Made by a program: the position numbers and the translations under genes. Positions 7,871 to 16,890 of a stretch of 64,000 bases of DNA are shown here, piece after piece (position 1 is the stretch's first letter; every line of letters starts with the position of its first letter). A model generated the notes under the pieces. It was not told the DNA's origin, ran no database searches, and saw only the letters and a list, made by a program, of their open reading frames with translations. The DNA comes from Schumannella soli (GTDB lineage: Bacteria > Actinomycetota > Actinomycetes > Actinomycetales > Microbacteriaceae): NCBI RefSeq assembly GCF_006517435.1, contig NZ_VHQG01000001.1, positions 900,335 through 964,334 of the forward strand. Direction: 5' to 3'.

Positions 7871-9235
7871 GTGAATAATCATCAAGTGCCGTCCGCGACC
7901 GAGGAGCGGCGCCGCATCGCGATCATCGACGGCGCCGAACGCTGGGATCTCTCCCTGCCGCTGAGCGCGCGCCTCGACAGCGTGCTGCACCGCCTCGGCG
8001 TCGACGCCGTCGGCGAGGGGCGGATGCTCGTCAGCCCGTCCGGCGCGGAGATCGAGCTCGACCGCGAGATCGGCAGCCTCGGCGACGGCGACGTGCTCGC
8101 CGTCATCGACCTGGGCGAGCGGGTCGTCGCCCCGCGTCGGCGCCGCGACCGCACCGAGACGGTCACGAGCACCTCGTCGATCACCTGGATCGCGGCGACG
8201 GCCGGCATCCTCGCCGCCGTGCTCGCGCTCCTGCTGCCCGGCTCGCTCGACCCGATGGCGCGCCTCGTCGCGACCGGCGTGCTCGCGCTGAGCGCGATCG
8301 CCAGCGCCGTCGCGACCTCCCGGCATACCGGCATCGTCTCGGCCGTCGCGCCGCTCGCCTTCGCCTTCGCGGCGGGGGTCGGCGCGGTTCCGCTGCTGCC
8401 GGCCGCGACGACGCAGGCCGCCGTGCTCACCGGACTGCTCGCCGCCGCGGTCGTCGCCGGGCTGCTCGCCCTGCTGGCCCGCTCCGGCTCGATGCGCGCC
8501 GGTGTCGCCACCGGCACCGTGCTGCTGCTCGTGCTCGCGGGCATCTGGGGCCTCACCCTGCTGGTCGGGCTGGACGCGACGGCCGCGTCGGCGCTGACGC
8601 TCGGTCTCACCCCGGTCGCCCTGCGCATCCTGCCGACGACCCTGCTCGACGTGCCGCCGGGCATGTTCATCGACTACGAGCGCTACCAGACGACGCGCTG
8701 GTCGGTGCGGCAGCAGCTGCCCGAGCCGGGTGTCTCGGTGCGGCTCGCGGCCGTGCGGGGACTCGTGGATGCGTCATCCGCCCGTCTGCTCGTCGGCACC
8801 GCGATCGTCTGCACGGCGGCGGCGCTCGGAGCGCCGACCGCGGTGTCGGGGTTCTCGCGCGACGGCATCGTGCTCGGCGGCCAGATCGGGCTGCTCGTCT
8901 GCGTCGCCCTGGCGCTGATCTTCGGGGCGCGCCGTTATGCGGTGCCGGCCCTGCAGTGGCTTCCGCGCGCCGCCGCCCTCGTGGTGATCGGCACCGGGGT
9001 CGTGGCCATCACCCGCCTCGGCGACGTCGGCTGGGTGCTGCTCATCGCGGCCGTCGCGCTCGGCGCGGGCGTCGCGACGGGCGCCGCCGTCATCCCGATC
9101 TCGCGCGGCGCACGCTCGCTGTCGTGGTCGCGTTTCGCCGACGTGCTCGAGGGCATGACCGTCGCCCTCGCCCTGCCCGCCGGGCTGCTCGCCGCGGGCG
9201 TGATCGACCTGCTGCGAGGGATGATGACCTCATGA
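7871..9235 (+). CDS. eccD: EccD-like type VII secretion membrane protein (copy 2)
   Basis: A 454-residue protein with an N-terminal ubiquitin-like domain (about residues 12-85, RRIAIIDGAERWDLSLPL onward), a basic linker (PRRRRDR) and about ten to eleven hydrophobic helices to the C-terminus, which is the EccD layout. It differs from the copy at 635-1990. The GTG at 7871 has no evident ribosome site; an in-frame GTG five codons later is possible. The stop overlaps the ATG of the next gene (ATGA). Two EccDs could support two channel variants or a hetero-oligomer; that is inference. Confidence 0.8.
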   Translation: MNNHQVPSATEERRRIAIIDGAERWDLSLPLSARLDSVLHRLGVDAVGEGRMLVSPSGAEIELDREIGSLGDGDVLAVIDLGERVVAPRRRRDRTETVTSTSSITWIAATAGILAAVLALLLPGSLDPMARLVATGVLALSAIASAVATSRHTGIVSAVAPLAFAFAAGVGAVPLLPAATTQAAVLTGLLAAAVVAGLLALLARSGSMRAGVATGTVLLLVLAGIWGLTLLVGLDATAASALTLGLTPVALRILPTTLLDVPPGMFIDYERYQTTRWSVRQQLPEPGVSVRLAAVRGLVDASSARLLVGTAIVCTAAALGAPTAVSGFSRDGIVLGGQIGLLVCVALALIFGARRYAVPALQWLPRAAALVVIGTGVVAITRLGDVGWVLLIAAVALGAGVATGAAVIPISRGARSLSWSRFADVLEGMTVALALPAGLLAAGVIDLLRGMMTS

Positions 9236-11088
9236 GCGCGCCGACGACCTCCGCCGGCGGCCAGACCTGCTGGAACTGCCGCCAGCCGCTGCCGCCGGGC
9301 AGCGCCCGCTGCGTCTACTGCGGTTCGCCCCAGCAGGCGCAGAGCGCACCACTCGTCGTCGCGCCGCACGGCGTCGTCGCGGCCGCGCCGCCGGGCGCCC
9401 CGGTCATGCCGGGCGCGCCGGGAGGTCTCGCCACTGCCCCGGGCGCACCCGGCGCGGGCATCACGCCGGCCGGCCCGTATCCGGGGACCCCGGGTCCACC
9501 GACGCCGACACGGGGTGCACCCGCGGCCGTCGCCGACCTTCGCGGCATCGTCCACGGTCAGCGCACGGCCGGCGTCGGAGCCCGCCTCGCGGCCTTCACG
9601 GTCGACGTCATCGTGGTGGCGGCCGTCGGCGTGGCCGCCCAGCTGCTGCTGCGCTCGCCGGTTCTCACCGCGGTGATCGTCGCCGAGGTGCTGCTCGGAC
9701 TCGTGGTGCTGCAGGCGCGCACCGGGCTCGGCATCGGCAACCTGCTGCTGCGCATCCGCGTCGCCCGCCTCGACCGTCCGTGGTCACCGGGGCTCGGACG
9801 CTCGCTGCTGCGCGGCGTCATCACCTCCGCCGGCTGGCTCGTCGGCGGGATCGGCGCCTGGTTCGTCGAGATCACGGCGGCCTTCGACGGCTCCGGCCGA
9901 CGTCGCTCGTGGGGCGACCTCGCCGCCGGCACCGTCGTCGTCGCGGTGCCGAAGCGCGCCCGCGGCGCCGCCGCACAGCAGCTGCACGGCGGTCGTCCGG
10001 CCGCCGCACCCGGTTCGTCGTCGGCGCCGGGGATGCCGGCCGCGGCACCGGCTCTCGCGTCCACGGCGGTGCCGCTCTCGCTCGACCCCGCGTCGGGGCT
10101 CGGCGGGGTCCCCGCCACGGGCTCCGTGCCCGTCGCCCAGCCGGGCGGCGTGCCCGGCGCGATCGCGCCGATGCCCGGGCTGGTCACGCCGGGCATGGTG
10201 CCGCTCGGCGGCGCTCAGCCGGGAGCGGCGCAGCCGACACCCGCGCAACCCGACGCCGACCCGCCGGCCGCCGCTCAGCATCCCGCCGCTCAGCCTCCTG
10301 TCGCCCCGCCGACTCCGGCGACCCCGCCGCCCGCGCGCGCGCCCGGACAGCCGGGTGGCGCCTCGCCGTCCGAGCCGATCCCCGCGCAGCGGCCGTTCCC
10401 GCAGCAGCCGGTCGAGCAGCAGACCCTCTCGCAGCAGGCGCCGCCCGCCGCGCCGCCGAACGCGGTCGCGCCGCCCCCCGGCATCGCGCCGCCCACCGCA
10501 TCCGCACCCGTGCCGCCGGCCGCGCTCCAACCCGGTGCCGGCCAGCCGGGAACGCCCGCAACCGCACCCCAGCCGGGCGCCCCGGCTCACCCCGCCCCGG
10601 CCGGCGACCGCCAGGGTGCGGGCGGACGCGTCGCCTACTCGCTGCCGCCCGACTCGGCCTCCCCTCCCGCCGACGCGAGCCCGGGTCGCGGCGCGCCCGG
10701 CGACTGGCACACCGAGCTCACCCTGACCGAGCTGCGCGGTCGTGCCCGCGTCGTGCTCACCTTCGACACCGGCCAGCAGGAGCAGGCGCCCATCCCGGCG
10801 ACCGTGCTGCTCGGCCGCAACCCGAGCGCCGACGACGCCCTCGAGATCGCGGTCGCCGTGCGCGATCCCGAATCGACCGTCTCGAAGGGCCACGCCCGAC
10901 TCGAGCTCACCCGCCAGGGCACCTGGGTCACCGACTCGGGCTCGACCAACGGCACCTTCCTGGTCGATGAGACCGGCGAGGCCGAGCGCCTCGCGCCCGG
11001 CGTGCGCACGCCCGTCGACGACGGCGCCCGCGTGCGGCTCGGCAACCGCGTCTTCACGATCAGCACGCTTCTGGAGGATCCCGAGTGA
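9232..11088 (+). CDS. Zinc-ribbon / RDD membrane / FHA fusion protein of the type VII locus
   Basis: A 618-residue multidomain protein. Residues ~11-34 form a double CxxC zinc ribbon (CWNCRQPLPPGSARCVYC). Residues ~110-245 are an RDD-type membrane domain (ARLAAFTVDVIVVAA, then AFDGSGRRRSWGDLAAGT). Residues ~250-485 are a very long Pro/Ala/Gln-rich linker. The last ~110 residues are an FHA domain (LLGRNPS, SKGHARLEL, DSGSTNGTF) that should bind phosphothreonine. Both ends overlap the neighbouring genes (ATGA before eccC-side GTGA). It could link phosphorylation by the kinases at 23.5-27.1 kb to secretion; that link is inference. Confidence 0.85.
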   Translation: MSAPTTSAGGQTCWNCRQPLPPGSARCVYCGSPQQAQSAPLVVAPHGVVAAAPPGAPVMPGAPGGLATAPGAPGAGITPAGPYPGTPGPPTPTRGAPAAVADLRGIVHGQRTAGVGARLAAFTVDVIVVAAVGVAAQLLLRSPVLTAVIVAEVLLGLVVLQARTGLGIGNLLLRIRVARLDRPWSPGLGRSLLRGVITSAGWLVGGIGAWFVEITAAFDGSGRRRSWGDLAAGTVVVAVPKRARGAAAQQLHGGRPAAAPGSSSAPGMPAAAPALASTAVPLSLDPASGLGGVPATGSVPVAQPGGVPGAIAPMPGLVTPGMVPLGGAQPGAAQPTPAQPDADPPAAAQHPAAQPPVAPPTPATPPPARAPGQPGGASPSEPIPAQRPFPQQPVEQQTLSQQAPPAAPPNAVAPPPGIAPPTASAPVPPAALQPGAGQPGTPATAPQPGAPAHPAPAGDRQGAGGRVAYSLPPDSASPPADASPGRGAPGDWHTELTLTELRGRARVVLTFDTGQQEQAPIPATVLLGRNPSADDALEIAVAVRDPESTVSKGHARLELTRQGTWVTDSGSTNGTFLVDETGEAERLAPGVRTPVDDGARVRLGNRVFTISTLLEDPE

Positions 11089-14000
11089 GCAGAGGACCCC
11101 GGCTCGCGCCGCCCCGCGTGCCCAGCGGCACCGTGCAGGTGCAGCCGCCGCCCGAGCTCGCTCCGAGCGAGGGCGCCGGCGGTGTGCTGATGTCGGCGCT
11201 GCCCATGCTCGGCAGCATCGGCTCGATCGTCATGATCACGTTCTCGCAGCAGAACGCCACCGGCCTCATCACGGGCGGCATGTTCCTGCTCTCGTCACTC
11301 GGCTTCGTCGCCGTGAACGGATGGCGACAGCGCTCGCAGCGGGCCGCATCCGTTCTCGAGAACCGGCGCGAGTACCTCGCGTACCTGAAGGAGCTGCGCG
11401 ACACCGTGCGCACGGCCGCCCGCCAGCAGCGCCGGCACGGCAACTGGGTGAACCCCGCCCCTTCCGTGCTGCCCTTCATGGCGGATGAGCGCACCCGCGT
11501 CTGGGAGCGGTCCGGCGGCGACGACGACTTCCTGCACACCCGCATCGGCGTCGCCGATCAGCCGCTCTGCATCACCCTCGAGGCCCCCGACCTGCCGCCG
11601 CTCGCGCAGCTCGATCCGGTCGCCGCGTCAGCGGCCCACCGCTTCATGCTCACCCACGAGGTGCAGCCCCGCCTGCCGCTCGCGGTCGATCTCGGCGACT
11701 ACGCCCGCGTCGAGGTCACCGGCGCCGACGAGGAGGCGGTGCGCTCGCTCGCCCGCTCGATGGTGCTCGGCCTCGCGACCCTGCACGATCCCGAGAGCCT
11801 GCAGATCGCGGTGCTCGCCGGTCCCGCACAGCTGCCGCTCTGGGAGTGGACGAAGTGGCTGCCGCACACGCACTCGGTGCGCAGCTCCGACCGACTCGGG
11901 GCGGCCCGCATGATCGGCGCCGACCTCGCCGACCTCGAAGATCTGCTGCCCGCCGATCTGCGCGAGCGGCCGCGCTTCGTCGCCGGCGGCGGAGCGGGCC
12001 GTGAGATGCCGCACGTGCTGCTGCTCGTCGACGGCGCCCGCCTGCCGAACGACTCGCCCGTCGTGGGCGCCGACGGGATGCAGGGGGTCACGGTGCTCGA
12101 CCTGCCCGCCCGCTGGAACGAGCTCGACGACGCCCTGACGCTGCGCCTCGCCCTCGCCGGCGACGTGCGCGCCGCCGCGCCGGCCGAGGTCGTGGCGCTC
12201 GGCCGTCTCGCCGACCGCTTCACCCCCGACACCGTCTCGATCGCCGAGGCCGAGGCGACCGCACGCCGGCTCATGCCGCTCGCGAACGCGGGTGCCGCCA
12301 CCGGTGCCGAGGTCGCCCTCTCGGGTCAGGCCGAGCTCGTCGAGCTGCTGGGCATGCCGGATGTGCGCGAGATCGACTACGACCGGGTCTGGTCGCCGCG
12401 ACTCGAGCGCGACCGGCTGCGCGTGCCGATCGGACAGGACACGAACGGCGTACCGCTCGTGCTCGACATCAAGGAGGCCGCGCAGCAGGGCATGGGCCCG
12501 CACGGCGTGCTCATCGGCGCGACCGGCTCGGGCAAGTCGGAGGTGCTGCGCACCCTGGTGCTCGCCCTCGCCCTCACGCACAGCTCCGAGCAGCTCAACT
12601 TCGTGCTCGTCGACTTCAAGGGAGGTGCGACCTTCGCCGGCATGGCCGACATGCCGCACGTCTCGGCGATCATCACCAACCTCGGCAGCGAGCTCGCCCT
12701 CGTCGACCGGTTCCAGGATGCGCTGCAGGGCGAGGTCGTGCGCCGCCAGGAGCTGCTGCGCGCCGCCGGCAACTTCGCCAACGTCTCCGACTACGAGAAG
12801 GCGCGCCGCGGAGGTCGCACCGACCTCGCCCCGCTGCCGGCGCTGCTGATCGTCGCCGACGAGTTCAGCGAGCTGCTGGCCGCGAAGCCCGAGTTCGTCG
12901 AGAGCTTCGTCAACATCGGCCGCGTCGGCCGTTCGCTGCAGGTGCACCTGCTGCTCGCATCCCAGCGCCTCGAAGAGGGCAAGCTGCGCGGACTCGACAC
13001 CTACCTCTCGTACCGCATCGGCCTGCGCACCTTCTCGGCCGCCGAGTCGCGCACCGTCATCGGGGTGCCCGACGCCTACACGCTGCCGCAGGAGCCCGGC
13101 GTCGGCCTGCTCAAGGTCGGCACCGACGAGCTCGTGCAGTTCCGCGCCGCCTACGTCTCCGGTGCTCCGCCGCGGCGTCGCATCACGTCCGGTTCGTCGG
13201 GGGGCGGCCCGGGCGAGATCGCGGCCGAGATCGAGATCTTCACCGCCGCGGCGACCGGCGAGGAGCCGGAGCCCGAGGTCGACCCCGACGCCCTCGTGCA
13301 GCGCGAGCCCGAAGAGGAGCGCAGCACCTTCCAGATCGCCGTCGACCGCATGGCCGGCAAGGGCCCCGAGGCGCACCAGGTCTGGCTGCCGCCGCTCAAG
13401 GAGCCGCCGTCGCTCGACCAGCTGATGTCCGACCTCGTCGTCGACCCGCAGCTCGGCCTCGTGTCGCCGTCGTGGCGCGCCGCCGGCGGGCTCACGGTGC
13501 CGCTCGGCATCGTCGACGTGCCGCTCGAGCAGCGCCGTGAGCGCCTCACCGTCACGCTCGGCGGCGCCGCCGGACACGCGGCCATCGTCGGCGGACCGCT
13601 CAGCGGCAAGTCGACCATGGCGCGCTCGCTCGTCACCTCGCTGTCGCTCACCGCATCCCCGCTCGAGCTGCAGTTCTACGTGCTCGACTTCGGCGGCGGA
13701 ACCTTCACCGGTCTGCAGAAGCTGCCGCACGTCGCGGGCGTCGCGACCCGCACCGAGCAGGAGTCGGTGCGCCGCACGGTCGCCGAGGTGCAGGGCATCA
13801 TCGACGCGCGCGAGATCTACTTCCGCGAGAACGGCATCGACTCGATCGACACCTATCGACTGCGGCGCTCGCAGGGGGTCGTGGATGACGGCTACGGCGA
13901 TGTCTTCCTCATCGTCGACGGCTGGTCGACCCTGCGCACCGAATACGAGCTGCTCGAGCCGACCATCCTCACGATCGCCGCCCGGGGCCTCAGCTTCGGC

Positions 14001-15059
14001 GTGCACCTCATCGTCACCGCCAACCGCTGGCTCGACATCCGCTCGAACCTGAAAGACCTCATCCAGACCCGGCTCGAGCTGCGCCTCGGCGACCCGAGCG
14101 ACTCGGAGATCGCCCGCAAGGCCGCCATCAACGTGCCGGCGGGGCAGCCCGGTCGCGGACTCGCGCCCGGCGGCCTGCAGATGCTCGGCGCCGTGCCGCG
14201 CATCGACGGCATCGCGGATGCGGCGAAGCTCGTCGACGGCGTCGACGACCTGATCGCGCGCATCTCCGCCGCGTGGACGGGCCCACGCGGACCGAAGCTG
14301 CGTCTGCTGCCGAAGCTGCTGAGCCTCGAGGAGGCACGCCAGCAGGCGGGCCCGCAGTACCCGCGTCTGCTGCTCGGCGTCGACGAGCAGGCGCTCGCGC
14401 CGTTCGGCATCGACCCGCGCAGCGAGCCGCACCTGTTCCTCTACGGCGACGCCGGCACCGGCAAGTCGTCGTTCCTGCGCGGGATCGCCCAGGAGATCAC
14501 GCGCCTCTACGGGCCCAACGAGGCGAAGCTCTTCGTCGTCGACTACCGCCGCGCGCTGCTCGGCGAGCTGCCGCAGGAGTACGTCGGCGCCTACCTCACC
14601 TCGCACGAGATGGCGACGGGCGGCATGGCCGAGCTGTCGGCGTTCTTCTCGTCGCGCATCCCCGGGGCGGATGTCACGCCAGACCAGCTGCGGGAGCGCA
14701 GCTGGTGGAAGGGCGCCGAGGGCTTCATCCTCATCGACGACTACGACCTCGTCGCGACCAGCCAGGGCAACCCGATCGCGGTGCTGCAGCCGCTGCTCGC
14801 ACAGGCCGGCGACCTGGGCCTCCACGTCATCCTGACTCGTCGTTCCGGCGGTGCGAGCCGAGCGGCCTACGACCCGATCATCCAGCGCTTCACCGACCTC
14901 GGCGTCACCGGCATCCTGCTCGGCGGCAATCCGGAGGAGGGCGCCCTGATCGGCCGGGTCAAGCCGATCCCGTCGGAGCCGGGGCGTGCGCAGGTCGTGA
15001 GTCGCGAGCGCGGACTCATCACCGGCCAGCTCGTCTACTCGCCCCCGTCGCACGCCTGA
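11085..15059 (+). CDS. eccC: Type VII secretion FtsK/SpoIIIE ATPase EccC
   Basis: The motor ATPase of the ESX channel, here a single 1324-residue chain with all three ATPase domains. Two membrane helices lie at about residues 27-80. Walker A lysines are at about 484 (GATGSGKSE), 842 (GPLSGKST) and 1127 (GDAGTGKSS). Walker B of domain 1 has Asp-Glu (IVADEFSEL), whereas domain 2 (LIVDGWS) and domain 3 (LIDDYD) lack the catalytic Glu; this matches the known pattern in which only the first EccC ATPase is fully canonical. The GTG overlaps the upstream stop. The gene ends convergently against the operon at 15308. Confidence 0.96.
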   Translation: MSRGPRLAPPRVPSGTVQVQPPPELAPSEGAGGVLMSALPMLGSIGSIVMITFSQQNATGLITGGMFLLSSLGFVAVNGWRQRSQRAASVLENRREYLAYLKELRDTVRTAARQQRRHGNWVNPAPSVLPFMADERTRVWERSGGDDDFLHTRIGVADQPLCITLEAPDLPPLAQLDPVAASAAHRFMLTHEVQPRLPLAVDLGDYARVEVTGADEEAVRSLARSMVLGLATLHDPESLQIAVLAGPAQLPLWEWTKWLPHTHSVRSSDRLGAARMIGADLADLEDLLPADLRERPRFVAGGGAGREMPHVLLLVDGARLPNDSPVVGADGMQGVTVLDLPARWNELDDALTLRLALAGDVRAAAPAEVVALGRLADRFTPDTVSIAEAEATARRLMPLANAGAATGAEVALSGQAELVELLGMPDVREIDYDRVWSPRLERDRLRVPIGQDTNGVPLVLDIKEAAQQGMGPHGVLIGATGSGKSEVLRTLVLALALTHSSEQLNFVLVDFKGGATFAGMADMPHVSAIITNLGSELALVDRFQDALQGEVVRRQELLRAAGNFANVSDYEKARRGGRTDLAPLPALLIVADEFSELLAAKPEFVESFVNIGRVGRSLQVHLLLASQRLEEGKLRGLDTYLSYRIGLRTFSAAESRTVIGVPDAYTLPQEPGVGLLKVGTDELVQFRAAYVSGAPPRRRITSGSSGGGPGEIAAEIEIFTAAATGEEPEPEVDPDALVQREPEEERSTFQIAVDRMAGKGPEAHQVWLPPLKEPPSLDQLMSDLVVDPQLGLVSPSWRAAGGLTVPLGIVDVPLEQRRERLTVTLGGAAGHAAIVGGPLSGKSTMARSLVTSLSLTASPLELQFYVLDFGGGTFTGLQKLPHVAGVATRTEQESVRRTVAEVQGIIDAREIYFRENGIDSIDTYRLRRSQGVVDDGYGDVFLIVDGWSTLRTEYELLEPTILTIAARGLSFGVHLIVTANRWLDIRSNLKDLIQTRLELRLGDPSDSEIARKAAINVPAGQPGRGLAPGGLQMLGAVPRIDGIADAAKLVDGVDDLIARISAAWTGPRGPKLRLLPKLLSLEEARQQAGPQYPRLLLGVDEQALAPFGIDPRSEPHLFLYGDAGTGKSSFLRGIAQEITRLYGPNEAKLFVVDYRRALLGELPQEYVGAYLTSHEMATGGMAELSAFFSSRIPGADVTPDQLRERSWWKGAEGFILIDDYDLVATSQGNPIAVLQPLLAQAGDLGLHVILTRRSGGASRAAYDPIIQRFTDLGVTGILLGGNPEEGALIGRVKPIPSEPGRAQVVSRERGLITGQLVYSPPSHA

Positions 15060-15125
15060 CCGGTCTCGTCGGCACACCGCCGTCCGCCCGACGGGTCGTG
15101 CCCCGCCCGCAGCCCCCGATCCGGT

Positions 15126-15197
15126 GACGCAACTCAGGAGATCTGTGGCCAGATGGGGCACGCGCCTCGTCTGACGCCGTTTCTCCTGAGTTGTGTC
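15126..15197. repeat. Intergenic imperfect palindrome, copy 1 of 2
   Basis: Arms GACGCAACTCAGGAGA (15126-15141) and the reverse complement of GACACAACTCAGGAGA (15182-15197) match at 15 of 16 bases around a ~40-base centre. A second copy with the same arms and length lies at 44215-44287, also in a gap next to a minus-strand gene. Probably a dispersed REP-like element. Confidence 0.8.
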
Positions 15198-15228
15198 GTC
15201 GCCGGAGTACGCCCGACGCAGAACGCCG

Positions 15229-15261
15229 CAGCGCCCGGCCGCCGAAGCGGACCGGGCGCTG
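15229..15261. terminator. Bidirectional terminator hairpin between eccC and the minus-strand ESX operon
   Basis: A perfect 10-bp stem CAGCGCCCGG/CCGGGCGCTG encloses a second CCGC/GCGG stem with a CGAA loop. It lies between two convergent operons and can serve both. There is no strong T-run, as is common in high-GC actinobacteria. Confidence 0.6.
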
Positions 15262-15307
15262 AACGGACGCGCGTGCGACGACGCGACGCGAGGCGGTGCC
15301 CCGAGTG

Positions 15308-16573
15308 TCAGGCCTGCTCGTCGTCGTCGTCGGGGATGATCTCGATGTCGAGACGGCGACCGCCGCGGCGTCCGAGCCGCGATCCGGTGTCGCCGCCGCG
15401 TCCGCCGCCCATCATGCCCATGCCGCCGCGGGCTCCCGCGCCGGCGCCGCCGGCCGTGGGTCCGCCCGCGACCGCGGTGCGACCGAGCAGTCCGCCGCCC
15501 GCCATCGTCCCCGCCAGGCCGCGACTCGCGAGAGCGGCAGCACCCGCGGCGGCTCCGCCGCCGAGCAGACCCGCACCGGAACCCGCGGCCCCGAGTCCGC
15601 CGCCGACGCCGCCGGAGGCGAGACTGACGCCGACGCCCCCGCCCGAGCCGAAGGTGTTCGCCAGGTGCACCTGCCCGCCCGAGATGGGGCCGTCGGCGCT
15701 GACCAGGTCGGCGTTCTCGCGGTCGGCCTTCGCGCCGGCCGTGGCGAGGTTCTCGGCGCCGGTCGCTCCGAGCTTCGTCGCGGCCGAGGCGTCGGTGTAG
15801 CTGGTGTCGGCGAGCTTGAGGGCCTCGGGGCTGACCGTGACCATGTTCTGCATCAGCTTCTCGCTGCCGCCGAACAGCTGCTTGAACGACTGCACGACGC
15901 CGACGAGCGACTTGACCGACTGCAGCACCTGCAGCATCGGCTTGACGACCTTGTTGACGATCTGGTTCACCTTCGTCACCACGCGCGCGATGGCGTAGCC
16001 GATGCCGAGTCCGAACGAGGCGGCGACGACGGCCATGGCCTCGATCGCGGTCGCGAGCACGCTCGAGATGCCCTGCTTGACGACGCTCTGCATCTTGGCG
16101 ACGAGCTCGCTGCCGGTGTTGAGTCCGCTCGAGATCGAGTCGGCCCAGTCGCCGGAGGCGGCGACGTGCTCTGCCGCGTCCGAGGCGTAGGCGAGGTAGG
16201 AGTCGACGGTCTTGCCCGCCATCCCCTCGAGGTCTTTGAGGCGGGTGGCGAGGGTGCCGCCGGCCTGGCGCATCACGTCGCCGGCCTGGGTCCACGTCTT
16301 CGCGAAAGCCTGTACGGCCGACTGGCTGCCCGCCAGCTTGTCGAGCCACTGCTTGAGCGGGCCGAGGTGGTTGATGACCCAGCCGAGCCCGCAGTTGACG
16401 ATCGTGCCGATCGGGTCGCTGAGGGCTGCGGCGGCGTCGCCGAGACCCTGCAGGAACGCGATGCCGCCATCCAGCCAGTTGCCGTTCTTGACGGCGGCCG
16501 AGAGGGCCTTGCCGTCGTTGAGGATGTTGCTGCCCTTGAAGGGCGAGGTCGTGGTCGCAGCTGCCGCGGTCAT
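15308..16573 (-). CDS. Large helical/Gly-rich type VII-associated protein, probable substrate
   Basis: A 421-residue protein. Residues 1-280 are long helices (for example LKQWLDKLAGSQSAVQAFAK) with a moderately hydrophobic stretch (LATAIEAMAVVAASFGLGIG). Residues ~320-405 are Gly/Ala-rich (GGGRGGDTGSRLGRRGG) and the tail is acidic (EIIPDDDDEQA). The ATG overlaps the stop of the EspC-like gene (ATGA). The order small ESX protein then large helical/Gly-rich protein resembles substrate pairs in other type VII loci. It shares its overall plan with the 5868-7205 product but not obvious sequence. Export is inferred, not shown. Confidence 0.75.
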   Translation of the reverse strand: MTAAAATTTSPFKGSNILNDGKALSAAVKNGNWLDGGIAFLQGLGDAAAALSDPIGTIVNCGLGWVINHLGPLKQWLDKLAGSQSAVQAFAKTWTQAGDVMRQAGGTLATRLKDLEGMAGKTVDSYLAYASDAAEHVAASGDWADSISSGLNTGSELVAKMQSVVKQGISSVLATAIEAMAVVAASFGLGIGYAIARVVTKVNQIVNKVVKPMLQVLQSVKSLVGVVQSFKQLFGGSEKLMQNMVTVSPEALKLADTSYTDASAATKLGATGAENLATAGAKADRENADLVSADGPISGGQVHLANTFGSGGGVGVSLASGGVGGGLGAAGSGAGLLGGGAAAGAAALASRGLAGTMAGGGLLGRTAVAGGPTAGGAGAGARGGMGMMGGGRGGDTGSRLGRRGGRRLDIEIIPDDDDEQA

Positions 16574-16890
16574 CAGTCCATCGCCTTCGTGATCGTGTCG
16601 TAGGTGCCCTTGACGTCGGTCTCGATCTGCTCCCACTGGGACGCCGTCTGCTTGAGCTCGACGGCGGTGCGCAGCAGCAGCGACTGCTTGCTGCCGAGCA
16701 TCCCCGAGCCGGCGACCGTCATGGCGAGCGTCTCGGGCACCAGGAAGGCGCACATGATGCCGAAGGCGTCGGAGGCGAGGTTGCCGCCCTTCACCGATGC
16801 GATGGCCTTGCTGACGTCATCCGCCACAGAGCCGACGAGCGCGGCGTGCTGCCGCAGCTTGTCGAAGTCGAGTGCGATCTCCTCAGTCAC
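16573..16890 (-). CDS. EspC-like type VII secretion protein
   Basis: A 105-residue helical protein that reads like the EspC family of ESX-exported proteins: an N-terminal LDFDKLRQHAALVGSVADDV helix, a central DAFGIMC turn (FG in place of WXG) and a C-terminal helix with SQWEQIETDVKGTYD. It is coupled to both neighbours by four-base overlaps, so it is probably co-translated with and possibly co-secreted with the large downstream protein. Family assignment is by pattern and context. Confidence 0.75.
   Translation of the reverse strand: MTEEIALDFDKLRQHAALVGSVADDVSKAIASVKGGNLASDAFGIMCAFLVPETLAMTVAGSGMLGSKQSLLLRTAVELKQTASQWEQIETDVKGTYDTITKAMD

Noticed and set aside
11628..16349. 1573-codon open frame on the minus strand opposite eccC
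   Set aside because: Arg/Gly/Asp-rich translation without domains. It is an artefact of GC-rich codon bias antisense to a clearly functional ATPase.
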